NCBI RefSeq assembly: GCF_000786695.1
Contig: NZ_CP009962.1
Span: 1,736,001-1,800,000, forward strand
From: Collimonas arenae
Lineage (GTDB): Bacteria; Pseudomonadota; Gammaproteobacteria; Burkholderiales; Burkholderiaceae_D
DNA length: 64,000 nt
Direction: 5' to 3'
Both the position numbers and the translations under genes were made by a program. Shown in pieces: positions 63,155 through 64,000 of this stretch. The notes below the pieces were generated by a model. It did no database searches and was not told the DNA's origin. It saw nothing but the letters and a program-made list of their open reading frames with translations. Numbering within the stretch: position 1 is the first letter of the stretch; each line of letters opens with the position of its first letter.

Positions 63155-64000
63155 TTAATTTGAATCGTCTTTCAAAGCTCGCTGGCGCCAGCGCCAGCCG
63201 AGCAATGCGATAGCTAAAACCGCATGTGCCACGGCGATGCCAAGCATGAGCCAGGCGTTGCCGAATTGTATCGGCATGAAAAATCTCGCCAATACTTCCG
63301 ATCCCATGAAATGCGCCATGAACGGCAGCAGGCCGTCGATGATGGCCAGGTACAAGATAGTGGTGGCGCCGGCGCGTTTTCCTTTTCCGGAAAACGCAAA
63401 AAACAGGTAGACGCAGCTATCGCGCAGCAACATCAAGGCCAGCGTTAGCGCCAGCAAAGAGCTGTAACTGAAATCCGGCGGCAAATTGAAGGGCGGCATC
63501 TGGTTGTGGTTGAATAGCAGAAGCAAGGCAAAGCAAAACCCCAAAGCCAGCGAGCTTGGCCAGATTGGCAGGTTGCGGAGAAATCCCTGCCAGTTGCCGG
63601 TCTTCAGCCGCGCGACAATCCGCTGCCAGAGCGCGATATCGTTTTCTTCGGTGAACAAGGCCGCATAGGTCATTGCCATCGCCAGCAGCAAACCGACCCA
63701 CAGCAAGCTCGCGCCATCGGCAAAGCCGGCAATATATGCCGCCAGCAGGCAGCACCCCAACGGCCAGGCCCATGGAATGGTGGCGATTTGCAAGGCGCTG
63801 TTCATGCTGCGCCATGCAGCGAAGACACCCAGAGCCGCCAGGAACACCATGCTGCTTAGCAGGAAGGGACCGTAGGCATAGCTTGCTCCCCACCACGTGA
63901 CGCTGGTGTCGAAGTGGGACCGGAATGGCGGCGCGAACATGACCGTAATGACGACCACCGCCCAGGCGATGCCGCCGCGTTGCACCGCCCGTATATCGCT
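63155..64000 (-). CDS. Integral membrane protein, N-terminus beyond the window
   Basis: At least 276 residues (from a GTG at 63985), with no stop before the edge, so the gene probably continues past base 64000. About 7-8 hydrophobic helices are visible, such as GPFLLSSMVFLAALGVFAAW, LALGFCFALLLLF and MLGIAVAHAVLAIALLGW, ending in a basic tail WRWRQRALKDDSN. The stop codon abuts the transaldolase stop (convergent). The helical pattern resembles membrane parts of ABC-2-type proteins but I cannot name the family. Confidence 0.6.
   Translation of the reverse strand, partial: SDIRAVQRGGIAWAVVVITVMFAPPFRSHFDTSVTWWGASYAYGPFLLSSMVFLAALGVFAAWRSMNSALQIATIPWAWPLGCCLLAAYIAGFADGASLLWVGLLLAMAMTYAALFTEENDIALWQRIVARLKTGNWQGFLRNLPIWPSSLALGFCFALLLLFNHNQMPPFNLPPDFSYSSLLALTLALMLLRDSCVYLFFAFSGKGKRAGATTILYLAIIDGLLPFMAHFMGSEVLARFFMPIQFGNAWLMLGIAVAHAVLAIALLGWRWRQRALKDDSN

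Overview
The window reads as chromosomal DNA of a betaproteobacterium of the Oxalobacteraceae (Burkholderiales). The grounds are moderately high GC, Burkholderia-type trimeric porin, YggX, ArgA with fused kinase and GNAT domains, DUF615 and PmbA side by side, and above all a chitin locus whose content matches what I remember of the mycophagous soil genus Collimonas (outer-membrane transporter, hexosaminidase and two GH18 chitinases in one locus). The genus is an inference; no rRNA or tRNA gene was seen.

Region 1 (1-16.9 kb) is a complete chitin/GlcNAc utilisation locus. A TonB-dependent receptor is followed by its own TonB-ExbB-ExbD-ExbD energiser. A tightly packed operon comes next: GlcNAc kinase, GntR/UTRA regulator, NagA, SIS-type glucosamine-6-P deaminase, cytoplasmic GH3 hexosaminidase, AmpG-like permease, a secreted GH16 enzyme and a secreted GH18 chitinase. 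A small lipoprotein and a second, CBM-bearing GH18 chitinase face the operon from the other strand. That chitinase has a 28-bp perfect palindrome upstream and a clean terminator.

Region 2 (17-22.3 kb) holds an amino-acid permease, a stretch of intergenic repeats ending in about 28 copies of the hexamer AAAAGC, and a two-domain M16 peptidase.

Region 3 (22.4-35.1 kb) is best read as an L-fucose island. It encodes 2-keto-3-deoxy-L-fuconate dehydrogenase, an FAH-type hydrolase, L-fuconate dehydratase, L-fucose dehydrogenase, a three-gene sugar ABC importer, a porin and a GH95 alpha-L-fucosidase. It starts from a promoter whose -10 is overlapped by a FadR/GntR-type operator. Together the genes would release fucose, import it and oxidise it to pyruvate plus lactate. 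The lactonase and mutarotase steps are not in the window.

Region 4 (35.2-46.3 kb) carries YggX and ArgA, an unknown gene, then a copper-resistance group: CusF-like protein, cupredoxin, Tat-exported multicopper oxidase, TolC-type lipoprotein, His-rich protein, CueR, CopA-type ATPase and, on the other strand, a CopZ-like chaperone. CueR-type promoters with 19-bp spacers precede copA and copZ, and a third, MerR-like site precedes the TolC gene.

Region 5 (46.3-55.5 kb) is mostly housekeeping and unlinked genes: VOC protein, DUF885 protein, a secreted unknown, carboxylesterase, orphan TRAP binding protein, MogA, DarP/YjgA, PmbA and Cfa.

Region 6 (55.6-63.2 kb) is a second sugar operon: ABC importer, LacI regulator, xylulokinase and transaldolase. 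It is headed by a 30-bp palindrome made of two tandem LacI-type operators. An integral membrane protein runs off the right edge.
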